A stretch of 10,572 nt of DNA from Candidatus Omnitrophota bacterium. GTDB lineage: Bacteria > Omnitrophota > 4484-213. Location: NCBI GenBank assembly GCA_003645805.1, contig QNCL01000026.1:1-10572 (forward strand). The letters run 5' to 3'. Every line of letters begins with the position of its first letter. The first letter of the stretch is position 1. The position numbers and the translations under genes are program-made. Below, piece after piece: positions 1-7,799 of the stretch. The notes under the pieces are model-generated. The model saw only the letters and a program-made list of their open reading frames with translations, had not been told where the DNA came from and did no database searches.

Positions 1-1221
1 AAGATTCCCGATAATATTATGTGCTTCCCTAAAAGGAACGCCTTTGCGCACCAGATAATAGACAAGATCTGTGGCATAAAGGCTTTCGTCCTCTATAGCC
101 TTTTCAATCCTTTCTTTATCCCACTTCAAGGTGTCCATCAACTTGGGAAAGAGCGTAAGTTCGCTCTTGATAATCTGCAAGGACTCAAAAAGAGGCTGTT
201 TATCCAACTGCATATCCCGATTATAACTAAGGGGCAAACCTTTCATTGTGGCGAGCAAACTCAGAAGATTGCCATATAACCTTCCTGTATAACCCCTTAT
301 CAACTCTAAGACATCGGGATTCTTCTTCTGGGGCATCAGAGAACTTCCGGTGGCAAAACTATCATCTATCTCTACAAACCCAAACTCCTTACTGGTATAG
401 ATAATCAGGTCCTCTGCCAATCTGGAAAGATGCATACCTACTATTGCCAGCCCAGAGAGGATCTCGATAACAAAATCTCTATCGCTAACCACATCCAAAG
501 GGTTTATTTCCTCCTCTATATGCTTGCCGATATCCTCGTCCTCTTCCATTAACGAATACCTGGACAAATACTCCTTTATCGCTTTAGGATACAGATCATC
601 TCTAATAGGAGTGCCTGCAAGAGCACCTGCGCCTAAACTTACCTTTATTCTTGCCTTTGCATCCTTCAACCTCTCCTCATCCCTTTTTAGCATCCTCGCA
701 TAGGCATTTAGATAATCAAAGAGATGGACGGGTTGGGCGCGCTGGAGATGGGTATATCCTGGAAAAACTATATCTTTATTCCTCTCCCCCACCTCTCTTA
801 GCACCTTCCGAAACTTCTTACATAGAGAGATAACCTCTCCGAGTTCGGAAAGGCAAAAAAGTTTCAGGTCAAAGGCTATCTGTTCATTTCTTGACCTGGC
901 GGTATGTAGTTTCAGAGACAGGGCTCCTACCTTATCTTCTACTCTCCTCTGAATCTCTGTGTGAATATCCTCACTCGTTAAATCATACTCAAACCTACCT
1001 CCTTCCACCTCCTGATATATCTCCTCCAAAGCCCTCTCTAAATTCTTATGTTCTTCCTCACTCAAAAATCCACTCTCCTTTAGCACCTGGATATGCACAA
1101 GAGAACCAAGGATATCATACTTGGCTAATCTATAATCATAACCTATGGATTGAGTAAATTCCTCTACCAGAGGATCTGTCTCTTTTCTAAACCTCCCTCC
1201 CCAAAGTTTTCTTACGCCCAT
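1..1221 (-). CDS. argH: Argininosuccinate lyase ArgH, 3' end cut by the window edge
   Basis: This enzyme splits argininosuccinate into arginine and fumarate, the last step of arginine synthesis in the cytoplasm. I translated the whole segment and it is open for 407 codons from the ATG at 1221 to base 1 with no stop. The family usually has about 455-460 residues, so roughly the last 50 lie outside. The start reads MGVRKLWGGRF, a typical ArgH N-terminus. Fumarase/aspartase-superfamily signatures follow: HTARSRNEQ around residues 106-114, PGYTHLQRAQP around 154-164 with the probable catalytic His158, and GSSLMPQKKNP at 292-302 with the catalytic serine, probably Ser294. A GGAGG ribosome site lies four bases before the ATG, and argG ends 13 bases upstream. 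Arginine is written AGA or AGG in 24 of 28 codons here. Identification is firm; only the C-terminus is unseen. Confidence 0.97.
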   Translation of the reverse strand, partial: MGVRKLWGGRFRKETDPLVEEFTQSIGYDYRLAKYDILGSLVHIQVLKESGFLSEEEHKNLERALEEIYQEVEGGRFEYDLTSEDIHTEIQRRVEDKVGALSLKLHTARSRNEQIAFDLKLFCLSELGEVISLCKKFRKVLREVGERNKDIVFPGYTHLQRAQPVHLFDYLNAYARMLKRDEERLKDAKARIKVSLGAGALAGTPIRDDLYPKAIKEYLSRYSLMEEDEDIGKHIEEEINPLDVVSDRDFVIEILSGLAIVGMHLSRLAEDLIIYTSKEFGFVEIDDSFATGSSLMPQKKNPDVLELIRGYTGRLYGNLLSLLATMKGLPLSYNRDMQLDKQPLFESLQIIKSELTLFPKLMDTLKWDKERIEKAIEDESLYATDLVYYLVRKGVPFREAHNIIGNL

Positions 1222-1234
1222 CTCTCCTCCACGC

Positions 1235-2398
1235 TCAGTCTATCTTTCTCAAGCCCATTGACAAAATCTTTATAAATCCTTCTGCCCATCTGCTCTCAAA
1301 CTTACTCCCCTGTCCATAAGTAGCCAGGTCTCGATCATAGAGGGAATATCTTGATTTCCTTCCGATTACCTGACAAACCTGTGGATGGAGTTCTATCTCT
1401 ACTTCTCCCGAAACCTTCTTCTGAGTAGCCTCTACAAACCTATCCAGAAATCCTCGCAAGGGAGAGAACCATAGACCTTTATATACCAGTTCTCCATATT
1501 TCAAGGAAACAAGATGTTTAAAGTCTAAGGTGTCTTTGTCAAAAACCAGAGTTTCTAAACTGTGATGGGCAATGTAAAGAATCTCTGCAGAGGGAGCCTC
1601 ATAAAGTTCGCGAGACTTTATCCCTACCACCCTATCTTCTATCAGGTCCTTTCTCCCGATAGCATATTCTTTCCCTATCTCGTTTAGTCTAACAATTATC
1701 TCCCCTGCCTCCATTCTTTTCTCATCTAAAGCCACGGGAATACCCTGGTCAAACTCTATCTTTAAACGCACAGGATCTCTTCTGCTCTCTAAATGGGTAA
1801 TCTGCCAGGCGTCGGCAGGAGGTTTCTTCCCCGCATCCTCCAACTCCCCACACTCAATACTTACTCCCCAAAGATTCTCATCAATACTATATGTGAGTCT
1901 TTCAAGATTAAGATCCAGTCCCTTTTCTCTCGCATACTCCATCTCCTCGTCTCTGCTTTTAAACTCCCACTCCCGCACAGGAGCAATGACCTTCAATTGA
2001 GGAGAGAGAAGTTTCCAAGAGAGTTCAAAACGCACCTGGTCATTGCCCTTACCTGTACAGCCGTGAGCAAGATACTCTGCCTTCTCTCTATAAGCAATCT
2101 CCACTACCTTCTGAGCAATCAGAGGTCTGCTCAAGGCTGTGGCTAAATAGTAGCCTTGATAGACACCTTCTGCTTTTAGAGTAGGGAGGATAAACTCCTC
2201 TACAAACCTCTTCTTTAGATCCGCAACATAGATCTCCTTTGCACCTGCAGAGATCGCTCGTTCTCTTAACTTCGCAAAATCTACTTTCTGTCCTATATCA
2301 GCAATTACTGCAATCACTGTATAACCTTTATCAGTAAGCCAGCGCACACAAACAGAGGTATCCAACCCCCCAGAATAGGCAAGCACTACTTTCTTCAT
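1235..2398 (-). CDS. argG: Argininosuccinate synthase ArgG
   Basis: ArgG joins citrulline and aspartate using ATP to form argininosuccinate, with AMP and pyrophosphate as products. The 387-residue protein opens with the N-type ATP pyrophosphatase P-loop AYSGGLDTS at residues 7-15. AHGCTGKGNDQVRFE at 111-125 and the substrate-binding stretch YSIDENLWG at 170-178 followed by SIECG are typical of bacterial ArgG, and the length is close to the family norm of about 400. The ATG lies 21 bases after the argF stop, with GAGGGA upstream as the ribosome site. The gene sits between argF and argH, matching pathway order. I see no internal damage. Confidence 0.98.
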   Translation of the reverse strand: MKKVVLAYSGGLDTSVCVRWLTDKGYTVIAVIADIGQKVDFAKLRERAISAGAKEIYVADLKKRFVEEFILPTLKAEGVYQGYYLATALSRPLIAQKVVEIAYREKAEYLAHGCTGKGNDQVRFELSWKLLSPQLKVIAPVREWEFKSRDEEMEYAREKGLDLNLERLTYSIDENLWGVSIECGELEDAGKKPPADAWQITHLESRRDPVRLKIEFDQGIPVALDEKRMEAGEIIVRLNEIGKEYAIGRKDLIEDRVVGIKSRELYEAPSAEILYIAHHSLETLVFDKDTLDFKHLVSLKYGELVYKGLWFSPLRGFLDRFVEATQKKVSGEVEIELHPQVCQVIGRKSRYSLYDRDLATYGQGSKFESRWAEGFIKILSMGLRKID

Positions 2399-2419
2399 CT
2401 TTTCCCTCTAAATGATTTA

Positions 2420-3304
2420 TCAATTAATTAAAAGCAATATGGCTTTCTGCACATACAGCCGATTCTCAGCCTGATCAAATACGATAGACTGCTTTCCTTC
2501 TATCACCTGATCAGTAACCTCCTCTCCACGATGTGCGGGTAAGCAATGCATCAGGAGACAATCGGGCTTTGCCTTCTTGAGCAAATCCTCATTCACTTGA
2601 AAACCCGAGAATTCTTTTTTTCTCTCTTCTCTCTCTTTCTCTTTCCCCATACTTGTCCACACATCTGTGTAGACCACATCTGCCCCTTTCACTGCTTCCT
2701 GGGGATTATTACCTATCTCTACCTTTCCTCCTGCCTCCTCCACTATCTTTGAAGAAGGAAGATATCTCGCAGGAGTAGCAATGCTTAAACTTGTGTTGGT
2801 CTTTGCGCATCCATAAATAAGAGAATGACAGACATTATTCCCATCTCCTATATAAGCAAGTTTCACTTTCTTCAAATCGCCCTTTTTCTGCTTGATAGTA
2901 AATAGATCTGAAAGCACCTGACAAGGATGCAGAAGATCAGAGAGAGCGTTTATTACCGGAATCTGGCTATAGGCAGCAAATTCAAGAAGGAGTTGATGAG
3001 AGAATGTCCTGATAATAACCCCGTGCAAATAAACAGAGAGAACCCGCGCAATATCCTTTATTGCTTCCCGTTCAGGGAAGCCGATTTCTTTCTCCAGATA
3101 GAGAGCCTTCCCTCCCATCTGAAAAATCCCTACCTCAAAAGAGATGCGGGTGCGTAAAGAGGGCTTGTGAAAAATAAGGGCAAATACCTTCTGCTTCAAA
3201 CTGCTCCTGAACCTCTCGGGGTTATCTCTCACATCCTCAGCCAAAGAGAATATCTTTTCTATCTCCTCCAAACTCAAGTCCTTGATAGAAAGAAGATGCT
3301 TCAT
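2420..3304 (-). CDS. argF: Ornithine carbamoyltransferase ArgF
   Basis: ArgF transfers the carbamoyl group from carbamoyl phosphate to ornithine, giving citrulline. The 294-residue protein is slightly shorter than the usual 300-310. The carbamoyl-phosphate loop reads SLRTR at residues 49-53, a common bacterial form of STRTR, and HPCQ is at 126-129. The ornithine-binding DVWTSMG is at 215-221 and HCLPAHRG with the catalytic cysteine is at 253-260. The SMG loop and the HCLP motif favour ornithine over aspartate as acceptor. A Lys/Glu/Arg-rich run after SMG (about 221-231) is written as a nearly pure purine tract on the coding strand. The ATG follows the argD stop with no gap (TAAATG) and its ribosome site lies inside the end of argD, so the two are probably translationally coupled. 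Confidence 0.97.
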   Translation of the reverse strand: MKHLLSIKDLSLEEIEKIFSLAEDVRDNPERFRSSLKQKVFALIFHKPSLRTRISFEVGIFQMGGKALYLEKEIGFPEREAIKDIARVLSVYLHGVIIRTFSHQLLLEFAAYSQIPVINALSDLLHPCQVLSDLFTIKQKKGDLKKVKLAYIGDGNNVCHSLIYGCAKTNTSLSIATPARYLPSSKIVEEAGGKVEIGNNPQEAVKGADVVYTDVWTSMGKEKEREERKKEFSGFQVNEDLLKKAKPDCLLMHCLPAHRGEEVTDQVIEGKQSIVFDQAENRLYVQKAILLLIN

Positions 3305-4504
3305 TTATCCTTCTCCTATCTCCTTCGCCTTTTTACTCAACACCTTCTCCAGAATCCCTATACCTTTATCTATCTCTTTTTTCTTTATTACCAAAGGAGG
3401 CATTAATCTTAATACCTTCTCCTGCGTGCAATTGAGGAGCAATCCTCTCTCCAAGCACTCTCTGACAACCTCCTCACCCTTAATGCTCAACTCTACCCCC
3501 CACATCAGTCCTTTTCCTCGCACCTCCTTAATAAATGGATATCGTTCCCTCATCCTCTCCAACTTTTCTCTTAGATAATCTCCCATCTCTTTTGCATTCC
3601 TCAGCAACTTCTCTTTCCGAATTGCCTTAAACACTGCCAACCCTGCTTTGCAAACCAAAGGATTACCCCCAAAGGTGGAAGCATGGGAATGCGCAGAGAA
3701 GACATCGCTTATCTCTGCTCTCACTACCATTGCCCCTATGGGCACACCTCCACCTAAGCCTTTTGCTAAAAGGAGAATATCAGGCTCTATATCATAATGC
3801 TGATAACAAAATAACTTTCCTGTTCTTCCTATCCCTGTCTGCACCTCATCAAAGATAAGCAGAATATCCTTCTCACTGCAGAGTCTTCTTAGTTCCTTTA
3901 CATACTCCGGAGAAGCAACATTTACCCCCCCTTCTCCTTGAATAAGTTCCAGTAGCACCGCTACTGTCTTTTTACTTATTGCTCTCTTGACTGCTTCAAT
4001 ATCATTAAAAGGCACATATCTAAATCCTTCGGGTAAAGGATAATAACCTAAATGGTATTTCTCCTGAGCGGTTAAAGTCAGAGTGGCAAGGGTTCGGCCA
4101 TGGAAGGATCTATACATAGAGATAATCTCATATCTTTCTCCTTTTCCATACTTGCGTGCAAACTTTATTGCCGCTTCATTTGCCTCTGCTCCACTATTGC
4201 AGAAAAAGACCTTCCCTCCAAAGGAGTGTTTGGAGATCTCGCGGGCTAACTTCATCTGGAGATGGTTATAGTAGTTGTTGGGAATGTGGAGAATCTTGCG
4301 CGCTTGCTCTCTTATGGCGTTTACTACTACAGGATGAGAATGTCCCAAGTTGCTTACACCCCAGGAGGAGAAAAAATCCAGATACTCTCTCTGGTGCACA
4401 TCCCAGACCTTCACTCCCTTGCCTTTTACTAAAGCCAAGGGAAGACGCACATAGGTAGGCACAAGATATCTTTCACATAATGCGGCAATCTCTTTGGTAG
4501 TCAT
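3305..4504 (-). CDS. argD: Acetylornithine aminotransferase ArgD
   Basis: ArgD is a pyridoxal-phosphate enzyme that moves the amino group of glutamate to N-acetylglutamate semialdehyde, making N-acetylornithine. Related enzymes also act on succinyl-diaminopimelate in lysine synthesis, so a double role is possible. The 399 residues match the family length. Class-III aminotransferase landmarks in order are NSGAEANEAA at 103-112, SFHGRT at 133-138, EGGVN at 191-195, FDEVQTGIGRTG at 218-229 with the cofactor-ring aspartate Asp219, the Schiff-base lysine Lys248 in LLAKGLGGG, and STFGGNPL at 276-283. The gene starts 8 bases after the argB stop, with a GGTGG-type ribosome site just after that stop, which fits one operon with argB and argF. 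Confidence 0.96.
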   Translation of the reverse strand: MTTKEIAALCERYLVPTYVRLPLALVKGKGVKVWDVHQREYLDFFSSWGVSNLGHSHPVVVNAIREQARKILHIPNNYYNHLQMKLAREISKHSFGGKVFFCNSGAEANEAAIKFARKYGKGERYEIISMYRSFHGRTLATLTLTAQEKYHLGYYPLPEGFRYVPFNDIEAVKRAISKKTVAVLLELIQGEGGVNVASPEYVKELRRLCSEKDILLIFDEVQTGIGRTGKLFCYQHYDIEPDILLLAKGLGGGVPIGAMVVRAEISDVFSAHSHASTFGGNPLVCKAGLAVFKAIRKEKLLRNAKEMGDYLREKLERMRERYPFIKEVRGKGLMWGVELSIKGEEVVRECLERGLLLNCTQEKVLRLMPPLVIKKKEIDKGIGILEKVLSKKAKEIGEG

Positions 4505-4512
4505 TTTACCAC

Positions 4513-5367
4513 CTATTTTACTATCTCCGTTCCTATCCCCTGGTCAGTGAATATCTCAAGGAGAAGGGAATGTTTTATTCGTCCATCAATAATATGCACC
4601 TTGTTTACTCCATTCTCCAATGCTCTAACCCCGCTGCGCACCTTGGGAACCATCCCCCCAACAATAATCTCTCTCTTTATCAAATCCTCTACCTCCTGGA
4701 TATGCAAACTGGAGATTAGAGAACTCTCCTTATCTTTTTCCGCCAAGATTCCCAAAACATCTGTGAGTAAAACTAACTTCTCGGCTTTCACTCTTAGACT
4801 AACCTCGGCGGCTGCCTGGTCAGCGTTGATGTTGTATATCTTCTCCTTCTCCTTCCCTAAGGGAGAGATCACTGGAATCTCTCCCTCTTCCAAACTTCTT
4901 TTTATCTTCCTGCTCTCTACAGATTTTATCTCTCCCACATAGCCAATCTTCTCATCATAAGGACGAACCTTGAAAACCTCCTCTCCCTTCAGTCCTATCG
5001 CTTCTCCCCCCAATCCTCTAATCTCCTCGGTTATCTCTCTGTTTAGTTCTTCTAAAGTAGAGATTACTACTCTAATTGTTGCTTCATCGGTAAATCTTAG
5101 TCCATTAAAGAATTTGGGTTGCCTACCTTCCTTCTTCAGACTCTGATTGATAAAATACCCTCCCCCGTGTACCACTATAACCTTTATTCCCACATAGTTC
5201 ATAAATACAATATCCTCTAAGATGGTTCGCCCTCTTTCTCTATCCACCATTGCACTTCCACCATACTTCACCACCACAATCCTATTGCGGAAGTTTCTAA
5301 TATAAGGAAGAGCCTCGATCAAAACCTCTGCCTTCTCTATCAGCCTTTCCACTTTAATACCTCGCAT
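4513..5367 (-). CDS. argB: Acetylglutamate kinase ArgB, probably arginine-inhibited type
   Basis: ArgB phosphorylates N-acetylglutamate with ATP, usually the controlled step of the cyclic arginine pathway. The 284 residues show KYGGSA at 34-39 (phosphate-binding Lys34), VHGGG at 66-70, NGLRFTD at 88-94 with the substrate-binding arginine, NINADQAA at 179-186 and GGMVPKV at 237-243. Before the kinase core there is a helix (residues 8-26, EKAEVLIEALPYI and neighbours). In known structures such an N-terminal helix builds the hexamer that arginine inhibits; the short E. coli enzyme lacks it. I therefore infer feedback inhibition. The ATG used here overlaps the argJ end by 14 bases. A GTG at 5352, just after the argJ stop, has a better-spaced GAGG and would give 279 residues, so the start is uncertain. 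Confidence 0.96.
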   Translation of the reverse strand: MRGIKVERLIEKAEVLIEALPYIRNFRNRIVVVKYGGSAMVDRERGRTILEDIVFMNYVGIKVIVVHGGGYFINQSLKKEGRQPKFFNGLRFTDEATIRVVISTLEELNREITEEIRGLGGEAIGLKGEEVFKVRPYDEKIGYVGEIKSVESRKIKRSLEEGEIPVISPLGKEKEKIYNINADQAAAEVSLRVKAEKLVLLTDVLGILAEKDKESSLISSLHIQEVEDLIKREIIVGGMVPKVRSGVRALENGVNKVHIIDGRIKHSLLLEIFTDQGIGTEIVK

Positions 5368-6559
5368 TTATTCGTATATACTCCTCGGAAAGATCACACC
5401 CCAGGATCTTCCCCATACACCCTCCTTCTCTCAAATCCACAATCACCTCTATCTCCTTTCCCTCTAAAATCTTTGCCAAACCCTCTCTATCCACACGCTC
5501 CAAGAAATGCCCATCCTTGAAGATTCTTATCTTCTTTCTTTTATCTGACAGATATATCTCGGTCGTATCTAAACTATGAACAGATGCCCCTATCGCTGCG
5601 GCTATCCTTCCATAGTTAAAACTCCTTCCATAGAACATTGCCTTGATGAGGCTGGAATTGGCAATCTGCCGAGCAACCCTTTCTGCATCCTCGTTCCTCT
5701 TTGCTCCTCTTACTACCACCTCTATAAGTTTTGTTGCTCCTTCTCCATCCCTGACAATCTCCCGAGAGAGATAAGTAGTAATGTAATTAAGGGCTTCTTG
5801 GAACTTGCTCAACTCCTTCTTCTCGCTCCTCCCCACTCCAGAGACAATCTTCTCGTTTCCTGCCTGTGCATTTGCCAAACATAGAACTGTATCATTCGTG
5901 CTCATCTGACCATCTATGGTAATCAGATTAAAAGACTTATCTACCGCTTCCTTCAGGCATAGATAAAGAAGCCTTTTGTGGATATTAATATCGCTGGTAA
6001 GAAAACAAAGCATTGTGGCTAAATGGGGAGAGATCATCCCTGAACCTTTAGCCACTCCCGCCACCACCACCTTTTTTCCTTTAATCTCTATCTCCAAAGC
6101 AATCTGTTTGGTTTGCTTATCGGTGGTAAGGATCGCTTCAGCAAATTCTCTACTATCTTCTTTGAGTTGTTTAACCAAAAAGGGAATCTTCTTCTTTATC
6201 TTTTCTACTGGCAAAGGTATACCGATAACTCCTGTGGAGGCAGAGAGCACCTCGCTCTCCTTAATTCCCAGTTCTTGGGCAACACTCTTATTTAACAAAA
6301 GAGCGGACTTGAAAGCATCTCGGGTGGCACAGTTGGCGTTTCCACTATTCACGAGCACTGCGCGAACTTTGTTGTTAATATTCCTCTTGCATACCTGCAC
6401 TGTCCCTGACTGCATTCTATTGGTGGTAAATAATCCTGCAGAAGTTGCGGGGAAGCAAGAATAGATTAATCCCAAGTCCCTCTTGCTTTTCTTTATCCCG
6501 GAATGCACGCCGGCAAACTTAAATCCTTGTGGAACACTATTCTTTTCAATCTCCCTCAT
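5354..6559 (-). CDS. argJ: Glutamate N-acetyltransferase / ornithine acetyltransferase ArgJ
   Basis: ArgJ moves the acetyl group of N-acetylornithine to glutamate, releasing ornithine and renewing acetylglutamate. Some members also use acetyl-CoA directly; sequence alone does not tell which type this is. With the start at 6559 it has 401 residues, the usual length. The reading frame is open farther upstream to 6724, but those 55 codons only read rnfE out of frame. The chosen ATG overlaps the rnfE stop (ATGA). The family's self-cleavage site is present: KGSGMISPHLATML at 171-184, with the cut expected between Ala181 and Thr182, leaving Thr as the nucleophile. STGVIG at 108-113 supplies the oxyanion-hole Thr-Gly, and NSGNAN is at 71-76. 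It opens the arginine block and is probably translationally coupled to rnfE. Confidence 0.97.
   Translation of the reverse strand: MREIEKNSVPQGFKFAGVHSGIKKSKRDLGLIYSCFPATSAGLFTTNRMQSGTVQVCKRNINNKVRAVLVNSGNANCATRDAFKSALLLNKSVAQELGIKESEVLSASTGVIGIPLPVEKIKKKIPFLVKQLKEDSREFAEAILTTDKQTKQIALEIEIKGKKVVVAGVAKGSGMISPHLATMLCFLTSDINIHKRLLYLCLKEAVDKSFNLITIDGQMSTNDTVLCLANAQAGNEKIVSGVGRSEKKELSKFQEALNYITTYLSREIVRDGEGATKLIEVVVRGAKRNEDAERVARQIANSSLIKAMFYGRSFNYGRIAAAIGASVHSLDTTEIYLSDKRKKIRIFKDGHFLERVDREGLAKILEGKEIEVIVDLREGGCMGKILGCDLSEEYIRINARY
5360..5363 (-). promoter_or_regulatory. Candidate ribosome binding site for a GTG start of argB
   Basis: GAGG on the minus strand lies seven bases before the GTG at 5352-5350, inside the last codons of argJ. 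The competing ATG at 5367 has its nearest GGAG about 13 bases upstream, which is long. A protein starting at the GTG would begin MERLIEKAEVLIEALPYI, close to where many family members start. The site thus favours the GTG, with one base between the argJ stop and the argB start and likely translational coupling. Confidence 0.5.
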
Positions 6560-7164
6560 CTTCCCTTTCTTAAAAACTGAATGATACCCATCAATATTCC
6601 TATCACCAAAAATGCTCCTGCAGGAAACAGAAAAAATAGCGCAGGAGGAAATCCTAAAGAGAGTCCAAAGATCTTTCCATTTCCCAATACTTCTCTGATA
6701 GAAGAGATAAGGATCAGGGCACAAGTAAATCCTATCCCTATAGCCAAAGCATCGATTATCGAGTCTTTTAAGGAATTCTTGGAAGCGAATGCCTCTGCTC
6801 TCCCTAATATAATGCAGTTTACTGTAATCAGAGGAACAAATATTCCTAAACTTCTGTCCAGCAACGGAAAGAAGGCTTTTAGCAGAAGTTCCACAATGGT
6901 AACAAAGGAAGCGATAATCACAATAAAACAGGGTAGTCTTATCTCGCGCGGAATAACCTTCCTTAAACAGGAGATAATAGAGTTAGAACCTAAAAGAACA
7001 AAGGTTACTGCTAACCCCATCCCTAAGGCATTGGAAACAGAAGTGGTAATTGCTAATACAGGGCACAAGCCTATCATTAGCACAAAGATAGGGTTCTCTT
7101 TGAAGATGCCTCTTCTCAGATGAGGAGAAACTCTTTTCCACAACCTCTCGCTTCTGCTCTGCAT
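6556..7164 (-). CDS. rnfE: Rnf complex membrane subunit RnfE
   Basis: RnfE is an integral membrane subunit of the Rnf (RsxE/NqrD-like) complex, which moves electrons between ferredoxin and NAD+ while pumping Na+ or H+. The 202 residues form about six hydrophobic helices. NALGMGLAVTFVLL (45-58) and NCIILGRAEAFASKN (116-130) identify RnfE rather than the homologous RnfA. Cys34 in GLCPVLA and Cys117 in VNCIILG match the two cysteines that, with two from RnfA, hold an iron-sulfur cluster inside the membrane in known Rnf/NQR structures. RnfA is not in this window. GGAG seven bases before the ATG supports the start. The stop overlaps argJ by four bases. At 202 residues it is somewhat shorter than E. 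coli RsxE (about 231), mostly near the C-terminus. Confidence 0.95.
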   Translation of the reverse strand: MQSRSERLWKRVSPHLRRGIFKENPIFVLMIGLCPVLAITTSVSNALGMGLAVTFVLLGSNSIISCLRKVIPREIRLPCFIVIIASFVTIVELLLKAFFPLLDRSLGIFVPLITVNCIILGRAEAFASKNSLKDSIIDALAIGIGFTCALILISSIREVLGNGKIFGLSLGFPPALFFLFPAGAFLVIGILMGIIQFLRKGR

Positions 7165-7218
7165 CTATAAACTCCAATATTCACGCCGGATAGAAACCAC
7201 TTTTTCTTTTTCTATGAC

Positions 7219-7728
7219 TTATCTCGCTTTAGGCTCGAACTCCTCTACAGATTTTCTTACTGCTTCTGTAACCGCCTGTGAGGAGATGGTTGCTCCACTG
7301 ATTGCCTCAATACCTTCTCCTAAAATTAGGTCTTCTGCTTTTTTCTCCTTGAACTGGTTTTCAAACCAATCCTCACTAATTTTTGCTCCTAAGCCCGGTG
7401 TCTCGCGTTGCTCCAACACTCTAATTCCTCTTATCGTTTTGTCTTTATCAATCACCACCATCAACTTTATCTCGCTCGCATACCCTTGGGCAAACACAAT
7501 TAACCCATAACCCACTATCTCTCCTTTTTTATAACAGCGATAATAAGTCTTTTCCCCTTTCTTCTCCTCTATTATCTTATCTATCCCGGGCAAAAAGTCG
7601 GAAATACCCTCTTTCTCACTCTTCAACTCTTGCTGAGCAATGATGGGAGTGGTTATAAGATAGGCAAAGGAAAGAAAAAGGGCAGAAAAAAAACAGATAA
7701 GTCCTAAAACCATAGTTTTCTTGAACAT
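7219..7728 (-). CDS. rnfG: Rnf complex FMN-binding subunit RnfG
   Basis: RnfG carries a covalently bound FMN on the outer face of the membrane and passes electrons within the Rnf complex. The 169-residue protein has one N-terminal membrane helix (about residues 5-29) followed by a soluble FMN-binding domain. ETPGLGAKI at 109-117 and ISGATISS at 143-150 are family signatures, and Thr147 is the expected flavin attachment residue, put on by ApbE. The flavinylation motif is normally Dxx(S/T)GAT; here its first position is Glu141 (GAG), a conservative change. The protein is at the short end of the family. AAAGGAG eight bases before the ATG and an in-frame stop three codons upstream fix the start. 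It sits between rnfD and rnfE in the usual order. Confidence 0.94.
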   Translation of the reverse strand: MFKKTMVLGLICFFSALFLSFAYLITTPIIAQQELKSEKEGISDFLPGIDKIIEEKKGEKTYYRCYKKGEIVGYGLIVFAQGYASEIKLMVVIDKDKTIRGIRVLEQRETPGLGAKISEDWFENQFKEKKAEDLILGEGIEAISGATISSQAVTEAVRKSVEEFEPKAR

Positions 7729-7799
7729 CTCTTTTTACTCCTTTGCTATCTTATTATTCCTCCTCAAAGGCTTGCGTAGAGAGGCTTTGTTCTCTCTCT
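7729..7799 (-). other. Spacer between rnfD and rnfG
   Basis: This 71-base gap is the longest in the window without any gene. It contains the rnfG ribosome site next to 7728 and a second, very strong Shine-Dalgarno-like GAGGAGG at 7759-7765 that is not followed by a usable start codon. A weak 6-bp AGAGAG/CTCTCT stem lies near the rnfD stop, with no U-run, so I do not call a terminator. Confidence 0.5.

Noticed and set aside
1..1221. Idea that argH is a broken gene because it has no stop in the window
   Set aside because: A full hand translation is open from the ATG to base 1 with all signatures in frame; only the window edge truncates it.
2615..2650. Low-complexity TC-rich tract as a possible repeat or slippage site
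   Set aside because: It encodes the charged loop expected after SMG in ornithine carbamoyltransferases and has no regular repeat unit.
5976..6464. Long plus-strand open frame (162 codons) opposite argJ
   Set aside because: It lies entirely antisense to well-conserved argJ, has no family likeness, and reflects the codon pattern of the real gene.
6560..6724. N-terminal extension of argJ by 55 codons
   Set aside because: These codons read rnfE out of frame, and the ATGA overlap gives a normal-length ArgJ starting MREIEKNSVPQGF.
6581..7123. Long plus-strand open frame (180 codons) opposite rnfE
   Set aside because: It is a shadow of the rnfE membrane protein; the translation has no recognisable domain and the other strand is clearly the gene.
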